Assembly: GCA_964637165.1 (NCBI GenBank)
Contig: CAZWVI010000016.1
Span: 1 to 64,000, forward strand
Length of the DNA: 64,000 nucleotides
DNA from: CAZWVI01 sp964637165
GTDB taxonomy: Bacteria; Planctomycetota; UBA1135
Direction: 5' to 3'
Within the stretch, counting starts at the first letter, position 1; every line of letters starts with the position of its first letter. Made by a program: the position numbers and the translations under genes. Below the pieces are notes generated by a model, which saw only the letters and a list, made by a program, of their open reading frames with translations, made no database searches and had not been told where the DNA came from. This document shows, piece by piece, positions 1-8,784 of this stretch.

Positions 1-54
1 ATCGTGATTAATCAAAGAAGAACATCTGGGGCCTGCCACTTCAACTCTCTTTCT

Positions 55-82
55 CAGGGGTCCCCCCATGGGGGGACCCCTG
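55..82. repeat. 28-bp perfect palindrome in the leading intergenic region
   Basis: Each half reads CAGGGGTCCCCCCA, and the two halves meet with no spacer, so the whole 28 bp is self-complementary. No T-run follows on either strand, so it does not look like an intrinsic terminator. It lies in 250 bp with no convincing gene, upstream of the DUF1800 gene. Further on, a short direct repeat containing TAACTTTT occurs near 157-164 and 180-187. Whether it is a cruciform, a protein-binding site or a dispersed repeat cannot be told from one copy. Confidence 0.8.
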
Positions 83-250
83 GGCACTGCAAACTGACCG
101 CGAAGAGCTGGCCGTGTGCAGAGGTGCGAGGGAATTTACAGAAAGGAAGTTACGCTAACTTTTCGAAAAACATGTCGCGTAACTTTTAGGCGAATAAGTT
201 GTAGTACTCAATAGCAAATAAACTGTTCCCTTCGTTAGGATAACTAAGCC

Positions 251-1879
251 ATGAGTTCTCTCCCTCGCACTCTCTTTGTAGTTGTGGCATTGTTGGCGCC
301 AAACCTTCAAGGCTTTCAAACAGCTGCCCCAGAATCCCCGCTCACTGAACGCGAGCGGGCCGCGCATTTATTGTCGCGCTTTAGTTTCGGTGCTGGGCCG
401 GGCGATATTGCGCAAGTTTTGGAGTTAGGTGAGGCCGCCTGGATCGATAAACAATTTGCTGCAAAGTCTGATCCAATTTTGAACGACATGTTAAGTGTTT
501 ACAGCTCAATAAATATGGATATCCCTGAGCTCCATGAAGAGTATGTGTTGCCAAGTGTCGAGGGTGAAAGCAACGAAGAGCGCCGCGCACGTCAGCGTTT
601 AGAAAATGTTCCCCGCCGGGAATTATTGCAAGCAGTAGCGATGCGCGTGGTTCATTCGCGTAATCAACTTGAAGAAGTGTTGTGTGATTTCTGGCGCAAC
701 CATTTCAATGTTAGTTTTACTAAAGGCGGGCCTTCGAGATTTTTTATTACTGACTGGGAGAATCGAATTATTCGCGATAATGCGCGCGGCTCATTTCCTA
801 CTATGCTGGCACTGAGCGCGCACCATCCGGCAATGTTGCACTACCTAGACAACGCTTCATCACGTCGTCCACCAAGCGAGCAAGAGTTAAAGCAAATTGA
901 ACGGCGCACTAAGCGTCGCACCGGGTCAGTCGAACAGGGCGAAGCAGCCGTGCAGTTAGCCTTGCAACGCGGACTAAATGAAAATTACGCGCGCGAACTT
1001 TTGGAACTACACACTTTGGGTGTAGATAATTACTATAAGCAAAAGGATGTAGTTGCGTTGGCCGAAATATTAACTGGTTGGACTTATAGTGGTGGCCGCA
1101 ATGGCACCTTTCAATTTGTTTTTCAAGGAAATATGCATGTGCCAGATAAAAAACGTTTCTTAGGAAAGACAATTAAAAGTGATCAAAAAGAAGCGCAACA
1201 AGAAGGGGAGAAGGTATTGCAAATTTTGGCCGAACATAAAGGTACTGCGGAATTTATTGCAATGAAGTTGGTGCGATATTTTGTTGCGGACGAGCCTCCG
1301 GAGAGCTTAGTCAAAGCGGTTGCAAAAACATATCGCAAGACTGATGGTGACATAGAACAAATGATCCGCACCATCATCGCTAGCGAAGAATTTTGGTCGC
1401 GCGAAAATTATCGCAGTAAATTCAAAACTCCTTGGGAGTTCTTGGTCTCGGCATTGCGAATTGTTGGTGCACACACCGACGACATGACAGTAATGTTGCG
1501 CGCTTGTGAAGAGATGAGCCAGCCGCTTTATCAGTGTGATGACCCAACCGGTTGGTATGACACCGCCGAGGCGTGGCTCGACCCAGGAGTAATGGCGCTA
1601 CGTTGGCAAGCCTCGCTCGACTTCGTCTCCGGAAAAGTGAAAGGTGTTTCCGTTCCAGATGAATTCTGGGACGGCATTCCCGATAGTATTCCGCCGCGAT
1701 TGTGGCAGCATCATCTAACCCGCCTAATACTTCCCGGCGGAGCTGGCGAGCGCACTCGCGCCGCACTTAGTTACACCACTGATAATTACTTAACAAAGGC
1801 GAGCTTGCCAGACGTGCGCGAGCTCGGCCCACAACTTTTAGGACTGCTCCTTGGATCCCCAGAATTTCAACAACAATGA
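251..1879 (+). CDS. Exported DUF1800 family protein
   Basis: This 542-residue protein has the look of the DUF1800 family, whose members are exported, usually encoded next to a DUF1501 protein, and have no settled biochemical role. The first 24 residues are a signal peptide: a short basic start, then a hydrophobic run rich in V, A and L. Typical family patterns follow: an early LLSRFSFG segment (residues 38-45), an FWRNHFNVS segment (about 152-160), NENYARELLELHTLG (about 247-261), and a late region rich in TGWY and EAWLDPG motifs. The start ATG has AGGA 10 nt upstream. The stop overlaps the ATG of the next gene by 4 nt (ATGA), so the pair is translationally coupled. Planctomycetes commonly carry such pairs; the function remains open. 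Confidence 0.88.
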   Translation: MSSLPRTLFVVVALLAPNLQGFQTAAPESPLTERERAAHLLSRFSFGAGPGDIAQVLELGEAAWIDKQFAAKSDPILNDMLSVYSSINMDIPELHEEYVLPSVEGESNEERRARQRLENVPRRELLQAVAMRVVHSRNQLEEVLCDFWRNHFNVSFTKGGPSRFFITDWENRIIRDNARGSFPTMLALSAHHPAMLHYLDNASSRRPPSEQELKQIERRTKRRTGSVEQGEAAVQLALQRGLNENYARELLELHTLGVDNYYKQKDVVALAEILTGWTYSGGRNGTFQFVFQGNMHVPDKKRFLGKTIKSDQKEAQQEGEKVLQILAEHKGTAEFIAMKLVRYFVADEPPESLVKAVAKTYRKTDGDIEQMIRTIIASEEFWSRENYRSKFKTPWEFLVSALRIVGAHTDDMTVMLRACEEMSQPLYQCDDPTGWYDTAEAWLDPGVMALRWQASLDFVSGKVKGVSVPDEFWDGIPDSIPPRLWQHHLTRLILPGGAGERTRAALSYTTDNYLTKASLPDVRELGPQLLGLLLGSPEFQQQ

Positions 1880-3114
1880 AAAAACAAACACGACGTGATT
1901 TCATCCGCACTAGTGGCGTTCTAGGCGCAAGTCTTGGAATTCCGGGTCTCAAACTTTGGGCCAATGATGCGCGGGTTCTTAACTCTGCAAAAAGTTCGCC
2001 AGCCTTGTTGGTTATTTATTTACGCGGAGGAGCGGATTGGTTGAACATGGTGGTGCCATGGAAAGATGCAACCTATCAAAAGGTGCGACCGACAATTGGC
2101 CTAAACGAAGAGCATGGAATTGTTCCCCTAGATTCGCGCTTTGCTTTGCATCCCGCTTTGGCACCATTTAAACAGCTTTGGGATTCACAGCAGTTCGCGC
2201 CGATCGTGTGTACAGGGTCTCCGCACGGAACACGCAGCCACTTTGATGCGCAAGATTTCATGGAGCGCGCGGCACCTGGTTTGCGCAACATTACCAGTGG
2301 TTGGTTGAACCGTTATCTGCAACAAAGTTCGCCTAAGGAGACCAGTGAATTCCGCGCGTTGGCAATGCAGGAATTATTGCCACGGTCTTTGCGCGGCGAC
2401 TTCCCGGCCTTGGCGGTTCCAACTAAAATGGAACGCAAGAAGGGACGCAAAACTTTGGATACTTTTGAACGCTTTTATGGCGACGCCAATGGCGACATGA
2501 TGGGTAGTGATAATGATGAAGAAGTTGTTGAATCTGGTCGCATGACGATTGAAACTTTGCGCCGCTTTCAGGACATAGTTGGCGCGGATAAGTCAAAACA
2601 AGTTGCAGCTTACCCAACATCTAAGTTTGGCAAGGCACTAAAGACCATGGGCACCCTAATTAAAGCTCAATGCGGTCTCGAAGTGTCTGCAATTGATTAC
2701 AACGGATGGGATCACCACATTAATCAGGGCAACATCGAAGGCAATCAAAACCGTATGTTGGCCGATTACGCCGCCTCACTTGCCGCTTTTTGTTCGGACA
2801 TTGGACCACTACTAGATAACACCTTAATTGTGACCATGACCGAATTCGGCCGCACTGTAAAAGAGAACGGCAATAACGGTACCGATCACGGTCGTGGAAG
2901 CGGCATGTTCTTGATGGGTGGCGGGGTTAAAGGCGGCAAAGTTCACGGAGATTGGCGTGGGCTAAAGCCTGAAGTATTGGCCGATGGTCGTGATCTTCCG
3001 GTGACTACCGATTTCCGCGATGTAATGTCTACCTGTTTGCGTCAGTGCTTCGATTTCAAAACACCAAAAGATTTCTTCCCCGGCTATAAACCAGGGAAGT
3101 TAAGTCTGTTCTAA
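1876..3114 (+). CDS. DUF1501 family protein, Tat-exported
   Basis: The 412-residue product belongs to the DUF1501 family, which is related in fold to the alkaline phosphatase/sulfatase superfamily. The N-terminus carries a twin-arginine signal (TRRDFIRTSG, then a hydrophobic stretch to about residue 28), so it is probably exported folded. Supporting patterns are YLRGGADWLNMVVP (about 49-62), SPHGTRSHFDAQDFME (about 114-129), YNGWDHH (about 274-280) and a late TMTEFGRT (about 321-328) followed by NGTDHGRG. The conserved His and Asp residues in these motifs would suit a metal site, although no catalytic activity has been established for the family. It is coupled to the DUF1800 gene by an ATGA overlap. 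It ends only 4 bp from the convergent DUF4870 gene, with no clear terminator between them. Confidence 0.9.
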   Translation: MKKQTRRDFIRTSGVLGASLGIPGLKLWANDARVLNSAKSSPALLVIYLRGGADWLNMVVPWKDATYQKVRPTIGLNEEHGIVPLDSRFALHPALAPFKQLWDSQQFAPIVCTGSPHGTRSHFDAQDFMERAAPGLRNITSGWLNRYLQQSSPKETSEFRALAMQELLPRSLRGDFPALAVPTKMERKKGRKTLDTFERFYGDANGDMMGSDNDEEVVESGRMTIETLRRFQDIVGADKSKQVAAYPTSKFGKALKTMGTLIKAQCGLEVSAIDYNGWDHHINQGNIEGNQNRMLADYAASLAAFCSDIGPLLDNTLIVTMTEFGRTVKENGNNGTDHGRGSGMFLMGGGVKGGKVHGDWRGLKPEVLADGRDLPVTTDFRDVMSTCLRQCFDFKTPKDFFPGYKPGKLSLF

Positions 3115-3118
3115 GCGC

Positions 3119-3607
3119 TTAAAGGATTTTTAAGGTAAAAGGATAAGTGTAATCAGTACCTTTATTGGTGGCGATAGCCGCCACAATTGGCATCACGAAT
3201 TGGGCAATTCCAATTGCGAATAAAAGTGGAATTCCAATAATAATTACGATTAGTATCGCACCTGCAATTCCCCAAAGAATAATCGAAATTTCAAAATTCA
3301 GCGCCGCGCGGCCAGCTAAGTTGACTCGTGGGTGTGTGTCTTTAAAAACCAAAAACATAATTAACGGGCCGAGGATAGGAGCCAGGAACACACTTAAGTG
3401 AGTCAAGGTGGCCATCATGCGGTCGTCATCAGGGGCAGCTCTATTGGCCTGGGTGTGCATATCAGAAGTAGCTTCGGGTGTTGCCGTCTGGTTCGGCGGC
3501 GATTGGTGTGGGGGCGGCTCGCAGTCATTCGAAAAATGTTCGCCGTCAGGGCCGGACGCTGAGTATGGGTCGGGGGCTTCGGCAAAAGGGGGTTTATTTT
3601 CAGTCAT
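3119..3607 (-). CDS. DUF4870 (Tic20-like) membrane protein
   Basis: This 162-residue protein has two parts. Residues 1-60 are Pro-, Glu- and Asp-rich and probably disordered. Residues 64-162 match the DUF4870 pattern: MATLTHLSVFLAPILGPLI (first membrane segment), then FKDTHPRVNLAGRAALNFEIS, then two closely spaced hydrophobic segments (about 107-128 and 128-148). DUF4870 proteins are small inner-membrane proteins with no agreed function. The start ATG lies inside the last codons of the upstream GTPase gene (8-nt overlap), so the two are co-transcribed and probably coupled, and they may work together at the membrane. The family assignment is firm; the partnership is inferred from gene order alone. 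Confidence 0.82.
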   Translation of the reverse strand: MTENKPPFAEAPDPYSASGPDGEHFSNDCEPPPHQSPPNQTATPEATSDMHTQANRAAPDDDRMMATLTHLSVFLAPILGPLIMFLVFKDTHPRVNLAGRAALNFEISIILWGIAGAILIVIIIGIPLLFAIGIAQFVMPIVAAIATNKGTDYTYPFTLKIL

Positions 3608-5348
3608 GGGAGTTGTTTATTGGTATTTCTTCGTTCAATATTTCAGTATTTGTCCAAATTGCCAAGGAAGCGCCGATTTCGCCACTTAATCCACGCAGTT
3701 CCGCCAAACACTCTCCCTCTCGATTTAGTATTTTTTGCCATTCAGGTTCACTTCGGCAAAAAACCGAACTAACTAGTTGCTCGGCAATTTGTTCGCCCTT
3801 CCAATTTGTCCAAGCTTCTAAGTATTCAATAAATGAATCCTGTTTAATAATTTTGCGCGCAAGATTGCTTAGTAGGGGATCCTCCTTTTCTGGTTGAGGC
3901 GCTGAAATTCCACCATCGATTCCGCGTGTCATTATTAAGTTGCTTTCACTTAAATCGCAACAGGCCAATTGTTGAAGCAGTCGCTGGCTTATCTTTAGTG
4001 TAATTTGCTTGGGAATATCCTTGCCCAACTGCTCGGAAAATGATTTCGCCATTTGCTTCAAAGCGTCACCCGCCTTTGCGACCTTTAAATCGCTATCAAG
4101 TAACTCAGCTAAATGCACATCACAATCATGACGAACAGGGCTCGCCGCATCACGTCCAAGCGAATGGCCAAGGTGCTCCCATAGATTATTCCAGGCAGGC
4201 TTAAGTTGTTGGTGCATGACCGAGCCGCTGGTTCCCGCCGCCGCTTGCAGTTTGGGTCGTAGTGCGCATGAAAGTTTAAAAAACTTGCGCTTTAACCAGC
4301 ACTTTAACTTAGTGAAGTTGCCGATCGCTAGCGGACCCTGCACATCCATCGCTTGTTTGACAATTGGTGCCAAAGGGATTGCCGCCGCCGCGCAACGATG
4401 CGCACAGCCATACATTAATTTTTTTGCTTCAGCGTGTAACTCTCTTACATGTCCACAACGTGAGGCGAGTTCAGCGGCCAAGCCTTCAAGGTCGTCGCGT
4501 AAAAGCGTAATAGCCGCATGCAAAGCGCGCGACTTGATTTTCTGTTGCCCCTCTTCACTGCCTAGGTTAGCTAATAAATCTTGATAGGTGGCAGGCTGAT
4601 CACTCGTTGCTAAATGACTTGGCGGATTGGCAAATGGTGGACTTGAGTACTCAGCAAAAAAACAGGCGAGTGGTTGAGCGCCAATATCGAGGATTAACTT
4701 TTTAACATTTTCGTGATCTTGTTGAGCATCTTGCGATTCGTTGTAAAGCAAAATCCACGGTCGTCCACAATCAAGCCAACGTTGTAAAAAATGAACTACC
4801 TCGCGGTTTTGATAGGAGTGTCTTGTAACAACTAACACTGCCAAGTCAGCGACCGCCAAAAATGACTCTGCAGCCAACCGATTATCTTCAATGACACTAT
4901 CGAAATCCGGAGTGTCAATTAACAACAAACCATTTGGCATTCCAGGATGATTCATCAACGCCAACTCGTCTGGGGAGTTCGGAAACTCTAGTGCGGCTTC
5001 ACCCTCGCTAACTTGATTAATAGGAAAGCGTCGCAGCTCAGGGGCTTGTTCAAGGGTTGCAATTAAATCGCTATGGGCAATCCCGAGTAAAGATTTGGTA
5101 AGTCCACCCTCGGCCCTCGAAGGCGAAAGAGTAGCTTGGGCAAGGTAATTAAAAAGTGCCGACTTGCCAGAGTTGGCGGGTCCGATTATTCCGGCAACCA
5201 AGTATGGCGAATTGCCAATCGTGCGCGGGAGGAGGTCTCGGTCCAGCAAACTGCGCGCCCTAATTGCCGCCGGCGAGTCGATTGCGCGTGGCAGCGAATC
5301 CAGTCGCTGGCGGCAATCTCGTAGCAGTTGGGGAAGGGAGAGGGGCAT
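3600..5348 (-). CDS. Large dynamin/Era-like GTPase of unknown role
   Basis: The protein has 582 residues with an N-terminal GTPase domain. A P-loop GPANSGKS sits at residues 56-63, a Thr suitable for switch I near 84, the G3 motif DTPD at 145-148, and a degenerate G4 motif, NESQD, at 203-207 in place of NKxD. The following 350 residues are mostly helical, with a basic, hydrophobic stretch around 335-370 that might bind membrane. The size and layout recall bacterial dynamin-like or YfjP-type GTPases rather than translation GTPases. It overlaps the downstream DUF4870 membrane gene by 8 nt. It is divergent from the peptidase gene at 5372, with 23 bp between the start codons. The specific function cannot be named. 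Confidence 0.72.
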   Translation of the reverse strand: MPLSLPQLLRDCRQRLDSLPRAIDSPAAIRARSLLDRDLLPRTIGNSPYLVAGIIGPANSGKSALFNYLAQATLSPSRAEGGLTKSLLGIAHSDLIATLEQAPELRRFPINQVSEGEAALEFPNSPDELALMNHPGMPNGLLLIDTPDFDSVIEDNRLAAESFLAVADLAVLVVTRHSYQNREVVHFLQRWLDCGRPWILLYNESQDAQQDHENVKKLILDIGAQPLACFFAEYSSPPFANPPSHLATSDQPATYQDLLANLGSEEGQQKIKSRALHAAITLLRDDLEGLAAELASRCGHVRELHAEAKKLMYGCAHRCAAAAIPLAPIVKQAMDVQGPLAIGNFTKLKCWLKRKFFKLSCALRPKLQAAAGTSGSVMHQQLKPAWNNLWEHLGHSLGRDAASPVRHDCDVHLAELLDSDLKVAKAGDALKQMAKSFSEQLGKDIPKQITLKISQRLLQQLACCDLSESNLIMTRGIDGGISAPQPEKEDPLLSNLARKIIKQDSFIEYLEAWTNWKGEQIAEQLVSSVFCRSEPEWQKILNREGECLAELRGLSGEIGASLAIWTNTEILNEEIPINNSHD

Positions 5349-5371
5349 GGCAGCCTTAAGATTATGACATC

Positions 5372-6550
5372 ATGGCTAATGCTTGGAACCTTCCGCGTGG
5401 ATGTCGCGGAGAAAATTGGCGCAGTGACAAGTTGCGTCCTCTCGCCGAATCGGCAATTGAAGCGGTTCTGGCTGAACCAACCGCTCCTTACCACGAACAG
5501 CTGCCGGCGGCGGCAGTGCGCCAGTGGTGCCGCGCCCGCAAATGGAGAGTTAGCGAGGACGACTTCGGCAATTTGGTGGTGCGGGTGCCTGGTAAAAAAG
5601 GTGGTCGTCCAAGCATTGCCTTTGAAGCGCACCTAGACCACCCGGCGATGGTTGTGACTGCGCCGCTGAATGATGAGGGGTTAATCCCAGCCAGTTTTTA
5701 CGGCGGCCATCCGGGCGAACGCATGCCCGGCGGCAAGGTATTGTTAGTTTCGCCGGATGGCAAGCGACGTGGGCGTGGCAGAGTTGTAGTGGTCGGCGAG
5801 AAAAACCCGCGCACCGGCGAATTGAAATTATGGATTGAGGCGGCGCCCCGAATCGCTAACGAAGTGAGCAAGGGTTGGATTGCAACCTGGGACTTGCCGC
5901 TCAAGTTGAGCGATAAAAAAATTCGCAACGTGGTGTGTGATGACCTTGCCGGTGTCGCAAGTATTTTGGCGGGTCTAGATTTGGCTTGGCGTTCGGGAAT
6001 GGAGCGTCCCGCTTTGGCTTACTTCACGCGCTGCGAGGAAAATGGATTTGTTGGATGCCTACAAGGAATTCATCTTGGCAGTTTCCCAAAAGATGTTCCA
6101 GTGGTGGTGCTTGAGTGTTCCCCACGTTTGCCAAATGCCCAACCTGGTGACGGACCAATCTGCCGTGTTGGTGATCGCCTCAGCATTTACGATCCATCGT
6201 TGTTGCAACTTTTAGAAGACGCTGGCGATGAATTAAAACGTCGCGTCCCTGGTTTTAACTGGCAGCGCAAACTAATGGACGGTGGTGCTTGCGAGGCCAC
6301 GGCTTTTTGCTCGGCAGGCTTTTCATCGGCGGGCATGGCTTTAGCTTTAACCAATTACCACAATGTTCCTGATGATCGAAAACGTAAAGGGCCTGCTCAC
6401 GAAGAGGTGGACCGCGGCGACCAAGAGAACTTGGTGTTGTGGTTGGCAACTTTGGCAATGGGTAGAAAAGCAAAAGCGCCGGCTCCGGGGCCAGCGCTTC
6501 GTTTGGAAAAGTTGCGCAAACAACGCGCGAATTTATTTCCGCAAAACTAA
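5372..6550 (+). CDS. M42-like metallopeptidase
   Basis: This 392-residue protein looks like a co-catalytic zinc aminopeptidase of the M42 (FrvX/glutamyl aminopeptidase-like) group. Candidate metal and catalytic positions occur in the expected order: HLDH at 87-90 (His87, Asp89), CDD at 189-191, the Glu pair CEE at 221-223, Glu248 in LECSP, and His330 in NYHN. A small inserted domain spans about 95-185, where M42 enzymes carry their PDZ-like dimerisation domain. No signal peptide is visible, so it is cytoplasmic. The ATG has no Shine-Dalgarno; TAAGAT lies 9 nt upstream and may be a -10 box. The 3' end overlaps the convergent mltA gene by 18 nt. The exact substrate class is unknown. Confidence 0.72.
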   Translation: MANAWNLPRGCRGENWRSDKLRPLAESAIEAVLAEPTAPYHEQLPAAAVRQWCRARKWRVSEDDFGNLVVRVPGKKGGRPSIAFEAHLDHPAMVVTAPLNDEGLIPASFYGGHPGERMPGGKVLLVSPDGKRRGRGRVVVVGEKNPRTGELKLWIEAAPRIANEVSKGWIATWDLPLKLSDKKIRNVVCDDLAGVASILAGLDLAWRSGMERPALAYFTRCEENGFVGCLQGIHLGSFPKDVPVVVLECSPRLPNAQPGDGPICRVGDRLSIYDPSLLQLLEDAGDELKRRVPGFNWQRKLMDGGACEATAFCSAGFSSAGMALALTNYHNVPDDRKRKGPAHEEVDRGDQENLVLWLATLAMGRKAKAPAPGPALRLEKLRKQRANLFPQN

Positions 6551-7729
6551 GTAGTACATCCGACCTACCGAAAGCACGTGGCCGGCTTTTTGCATGGCCT
6601 CGGGGCCAGTTCCTAGAAAGACATCACAACGGCCAGCCGAACGAATGGCGCCACCGCGGTCTTGGTCAAGTGCGAAGAAGCGTTGTGGGCGTTGCACCAA
6701 AATCCCGTCTTCATCCAGGACTGGAAGCCGGACTTCACAGAAAACTAAACCGCCGCGCGGGAAAACATCTTTGTCGGTAGCCAATGAGCGCATTGGGGTA
6801 ACTTGGCGGCCAAGACAGCCAAACGGCCCGCCTTCGCTAGATTGGAAAAATACAAAAGACGGATTCTGCGGGAGTACCCGGCTAACTTCCGATGGGTGGT
6901 CGCGGAAATATTCTTGTAGCTTCGTGAGCGACAAGTCGGCTTTGGATAGCCGCCCTTCGTCGATTAAAAATTTGCCAATCGATTGATATTCATGGCCATT
7001 TTTGCCGGCGTAACCAGCTTCCATGAACGAGCCATCTTGCAATTCAATTAGCGCGGAACCTTGCACTTGGGCAATGTAGGCATCGAATGGGTCGTCAAGC
7101 CAAACGAACTCCTGGCCAGCCAACATGTTGCCTTCCATTAATTCGCGGTGCGTGTAGTACGGAACAATTGTGCCGCGCGCAGTTTTGCGACCGAGAATAG
7201 AACCATCTTTGGCCTTGATTAAATCTTTCGGTAATCGATAGAGCGGCCATTGGTGCTTGCCAGTTTTTTGTTTAGAGCCACTAAGAATTGGACGACCATA
7301 TCCGGTGAACAAAACTTCGCCAGTGTTGTCGTGGCCGCGCGACATCCAAACTTCAAATTCAGCGGCCAAGCTTTGAGCAAATGATTCGGCCGAGGTCGAG
7401 GTTTCGAGCAAGTCTAAAAACCGCTCCAACGATGCAACCATTTGCTCGTGAGTGATTGGCCCAAATGGAAAGTATTGCTTAGAAGACGGCGCCGCAAGAT
7501 ATGACAGCGAATTCAAAACTGAAGTCGCCAAGTCGTCGCGTTGATGCCAGCCGGCGCTGAAGTCGGGAGCTTCACTGGCGCTTAATCGTGAGAGCCCTAA
7601 TTCACCGGGAGCCAACTCGACCGCGAATTGGTCGAGCCCAAGTGGCGCGGCTTCTTGGGGCGCTTGGCAGGCGGTGGCAAAAACTGCCAGCAAAGTAGAG
7701 GCGAACAGCGGCTGATGGAGGGGACGCAT
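6533..7729 (-). CDS. mltA: MltA-type membrane-bound lytic murein transglycosylase
   Basis: MltA cleaves the MurNAc-GlcNAc bond of peptidoglycan with formation of 1,6-anhydro-MurNAc and is normally anchored in the outer membrane. Here a lipoprotein signal peptide ends at Cys21 (FATAC). The central region carries the family's TGYGRP and PYYTHRE-type segments. The C-terminal 3D domain is well preserved: FALDQDRGGAIRSAGRCDVF spans about 352-371, with three Asp residues at 355, 357 and 369. Asp369 is at the position expected of the catalytic acid. At 398 residues the length is normal. The start is supported by a promoter whose -10 box ends 6 nt before the ATG. The gene is divergent from the esterase and convergent with the peptidase. 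Confidence 0.88.
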   Translation of the reverse strand: MRPLHQPLFASTLLAVFATACQAPQEAAPLGLDQFAVELAPGELGLSRLSASEAPDFSAGWHQRDDLATSVLNSLSYLAAPSSKQYFPFGPITHEQMVASLERFLDLLETSTSAESFAQSLAAEFEVWMSRGHDNTGEVLFTGYGRPILSGSKQKTGKHQWPLYRLPKDLIKAKDGSILGRKTARGTIVPYYTHRELMEGNMLAGQEFVWLDDPFDAYIAQVQGSALIELQDGSFMEAGYAGKNGHEYQSIGKFLIDEGRLSKADLSLTKLQEYFRDHPSEVSRVLPQNPSFVFFQSSEGGPFGCLGRQVTPMRSLATDKDVFPRGGLVFCEVRLPVLDEDGILVQRPQRFFALDQDRGGAIRSAGRCDVFLGTGPEAMQKAGHVLSVGRMYYLVLRK

Positions 7730-7735
7730 GTATTC

Positions 7736-7765
7736 AGGCTAACCGCCGCAAGGGTAGGATTTCAA
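7736..7765 (-). promoter_or_regulatory. Promoter of mltA, leaderless layout
   Basis: On the minus strand TTGAAA (7765-7760) is followed by an 18-nt spacer and TAGCCT (7741-7736). The ATG of mltA begins 6 nt after the -10 box, where transcription would be expected to start, so the mRNA would have little or no 5' leader. This is one of several starts in the window with that spacing. Confidence 0.55.
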
Positions 7766-7767
7766 TC

Positions 7768-8784
7768 ATGTCTCTGGTTTACGAGCGTCAAATTGGTGGA
7801 GCGGTTTTGAAAAACTTCGCTCACGACTCACAAGCATTGATCGGCAATCCCTTGGGAGACCCGTGCCTGCGCAACAATCCTTTGCTAATCCCAGAGGGCG
7901 GGTCAGCAGGACTGCCTTTGGTGGTAATGTTGGTGGGCTTTACTGGCTTTGGACAAAAAGTAATGAGCAAGACCTCTTTGTGGGGCGAAACAGTGCCCGA
8001 ACGATTGGCGCGCACAAGCGCAACTGGCGACATTCCTCCAGCGGTTTATTTGTGGCCATCATGTGAAACTAAATTTGGCGGAAGTCAATATTTGAATTCC
8101 AGCGCGACCGGAAATTATCAGGATTATGTGCAAGAATTAATCGCGGCGGTTGAAGAGCAATTCTCTTGTGGCGGTGCTGCCGGCCGCTTTGTTGCCGGCA
8201 AATCGAGCGGAGGTTTTGGCGCATTAACATTGTCGATGCGTTTGCCCGGATTCTTCAACGGCTGTGCTTGCCACGCCGGAGACATGGGTTTTGATTCCGG
8301 CTATCGCCGGGAATTTCCCGATGCTCTAAGTTGTTGGCGCAAGCACGGCGGCCCTCAAGAATTTTTACAAGCCTTAAACGCTGGTCAAATATCTTTAGGC
8401 AGCCCTGAGCACGCGGCTTTAGATGCGCTGGCAATGGCCTCATGTTATTCGCCTAATCCACAAAGTGAATTGGGTTTCGATTTGCCGGTTGACCCTGAAA
8501 GTGGTGAGCCTAACACCGAAGTGTGGCAGCGTTGGCTTAAACACGACCCGCTTTTTATGGTTGAGCAAAGTGCCAATGTGGCGGCCCTTAAACAGTTGGA
8601 CTTCTTATACTTAGATGCCGGCGAATATGACGAATTCGCCCTTCAATGGGGGCTTCGGCGCCTGTTGCCAAGATTGGAAAAAAACCAAATTAACCACCAC
8701 GCGGAGTTCTTTGACGGCGGCCATTTCAATATGGACAACCGCTTTGAAGTCTCGCTACCCTTGCTCCTGAAAAAATCATGTTAA
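7768..8784 (+). CDS. Alpha/beta-hydrolase esterase (esterase D-like)
   Basis: The 338-residue product has the pattern of the putative-esterase (esterase D / S-formylglutathione hydrolase-like) family. The nucleophile elbow is GKSSG (144-148, Ser146), in a sequence FVAGKSSGGFGAL typical of that group. The acid is probably Asp288 in GEYDEF and the base His319 in DGGHFNMD, so the triad is complete and in the usual order. No signal peptide is seen. The ATG has TAGGAT 7 nt upstream, which reads as a -10 box more readily than as a ribosome-binding site. The stop overlaps the next gene by 7 nt, so the exported protein downstream is co-expressed. The substrate is unknown. Confidence 0.8.
   Translation: MSLVYERQIGGAVLKNFAHDSQALIGNPLGDPCLRNNPLLIPEGGSAGLPLVVMLVGFTGFGQKVMSKTSLWGETVPERLARTSATGDIPPAVYLWPSCETKFGGSQYLNSSATGNYQDYVQELIAAVEEQFSCGGAAGRFVAGKSSGGFGALTLSMRLPGFFNGCACHAGDMGFDSGYRREFPDALSCWRKHGGPQEFLQALNAGQISLGSPEHAALDALAMASCYSPNPQSELGFDLPVDPESGEPNTEVWQRWLKHDPLFMVEQSANVAALKQLDFLYLDAGEYDEFALQWGLRRLLPRLEKNQINHHAEFFDGGHFNMDNRFEVSLPLLLKKSC

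Noticed and set aside
4..189. A 61-codon open frame at the left edge
   Set aside because: Its composition is not protein-like, it crosses the 28-bp palindrome, and there is no start signal; it looks like chance in an intergenic region.
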